The notes beneath the pieces are model-generated. The model ran no database searches and had not been told where the DNA came from. It saw only the letters and a program-made list of their open reading frames with translations. From assembly GCA_028716125.1 (NCBI GenBank), contig JAQUQK010000072.1, positions 2,958 through 8,751 on the forward strand: DNA of 5,794 nt, in the 5' to 3' direction. Every line of letters starts with the position of its first letter. Position 1 is the first letter of the stretch. Position numbers and translations under genes: made by a program. This DNA is from Thermoplasmatota archaeon. Lineage in GTDB: Archaea > Thermoplasmatota > JAQUQK01. This document shows, in pieces, positions 5,776 through 5,794 of this stretch.

Positions 5776-5783
5776 AATAAAAA
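5776..5783 (-). promoter_or_regulatory. TATA-like box for the P-type ATPase gene
   Basis: The minus strand reads TTTTTATT, centred about 27 nt upstream of the ATG at 5752 (or 25 nt upstream of the alternative TTG at 5755). The T-rich sequence and spacing are like those of the peptidase and ThiI-like genes and imply a leaderless or near-leaderless mRNA. Confidence 0.5.
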
Positions 5784-5794
5784 CGTTGGGCTTC

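Noticed and set aside
5753..5794. Mg2+ riboswitch or mgtA-type leader upstream of the ATPase
   Set aside because: Only 42 nt are visible, and a TATA-like box about 27 nt from the start leaves no transcribed leader.
1..5794. CRISPR array, insertion sequence, prophage or defence cassette
   Set aside because: There are no regularly spaced repeats, no transposase or integrase motifs, and no terminal inverted repeats; genes cover nearly all the window and belong to known families.

Overview
This window looks like a stretch of archaeal chromosome with about 46-50% GC judged by eye. All six genes read on the minus strand, and each intergenic gap is about 100 nt or less. Several things point to an archaeon. 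AT-rich TATA-like boxes sit 25-28 nt upstream of four start codons, with no Shine-Dalgarno sequence between box and start, which is the layout of leaderless archaeal transcripts. There is a ThiI-type PP-loop protein with the CxxC-plus-third-Cys pattern, a stand-alone DUF59/MIP18 protein, and a Cys-anchored M28 peptidase with many N-glycosylation sequons. The phylum cannot be fixed from this window; a DPANN or Thermoplasmata-like lineage is possible, but that is only a guess.

Layout in the direction of transcription (right to left): an MgtA-family P-type cation ATPase (5752-3212); a secreted, lipid-anchored M28 zinc peptidase with an inserted PA domain (3154-1724); a short ThiI-like tRNA sulfurtransferase with no THUMP domain (1686-1060); a DUF59/MIP18 Fe-S assembly protein (1036-758); a 105-nt gap with a T-run, a perfect 8-bp hairpin and an AT-rich palindrome; tRNA-Arg(UCU) with encoded CCA (652-575); and the first 180 codons of an ICMT/PEMT-type integral membrane methyltransferase (542-1) whose C-terminus lies beyond the left edge.

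The clearest functional pair is the ThiI-like protein and the DUF59 protein. Archaeal ThiI is thought to need an Fe-S cluster on three cysteines, all present here, and DUF59 proteins act in Fe-S cluster maturation, so the two may form a small tRNA-thiolation module. The adjacent tRNA has U8, the usual ThiI target. The ATPase (probable Mg2+ uptake), the peptidase and the membrane methyltransferase are housekeeping or envelope functions with no obvious link to it.

The most interesting signals are regulatory. Each of the first four genes seems to carry its own leaderless promoter despite the tight packing. A 17-nt element (16/17 identical) spans the start codons of both the peptidase and the ThiI gene. 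The methyltransferase alone has a good Shine-Dalgarno sequence and lies 32 nt behind the tRNA with no T-run between them, which suggests a tRNA-mRNA transcript. I see no CRISPR array, insertion sequence, defence system or wholly new gene cassette.
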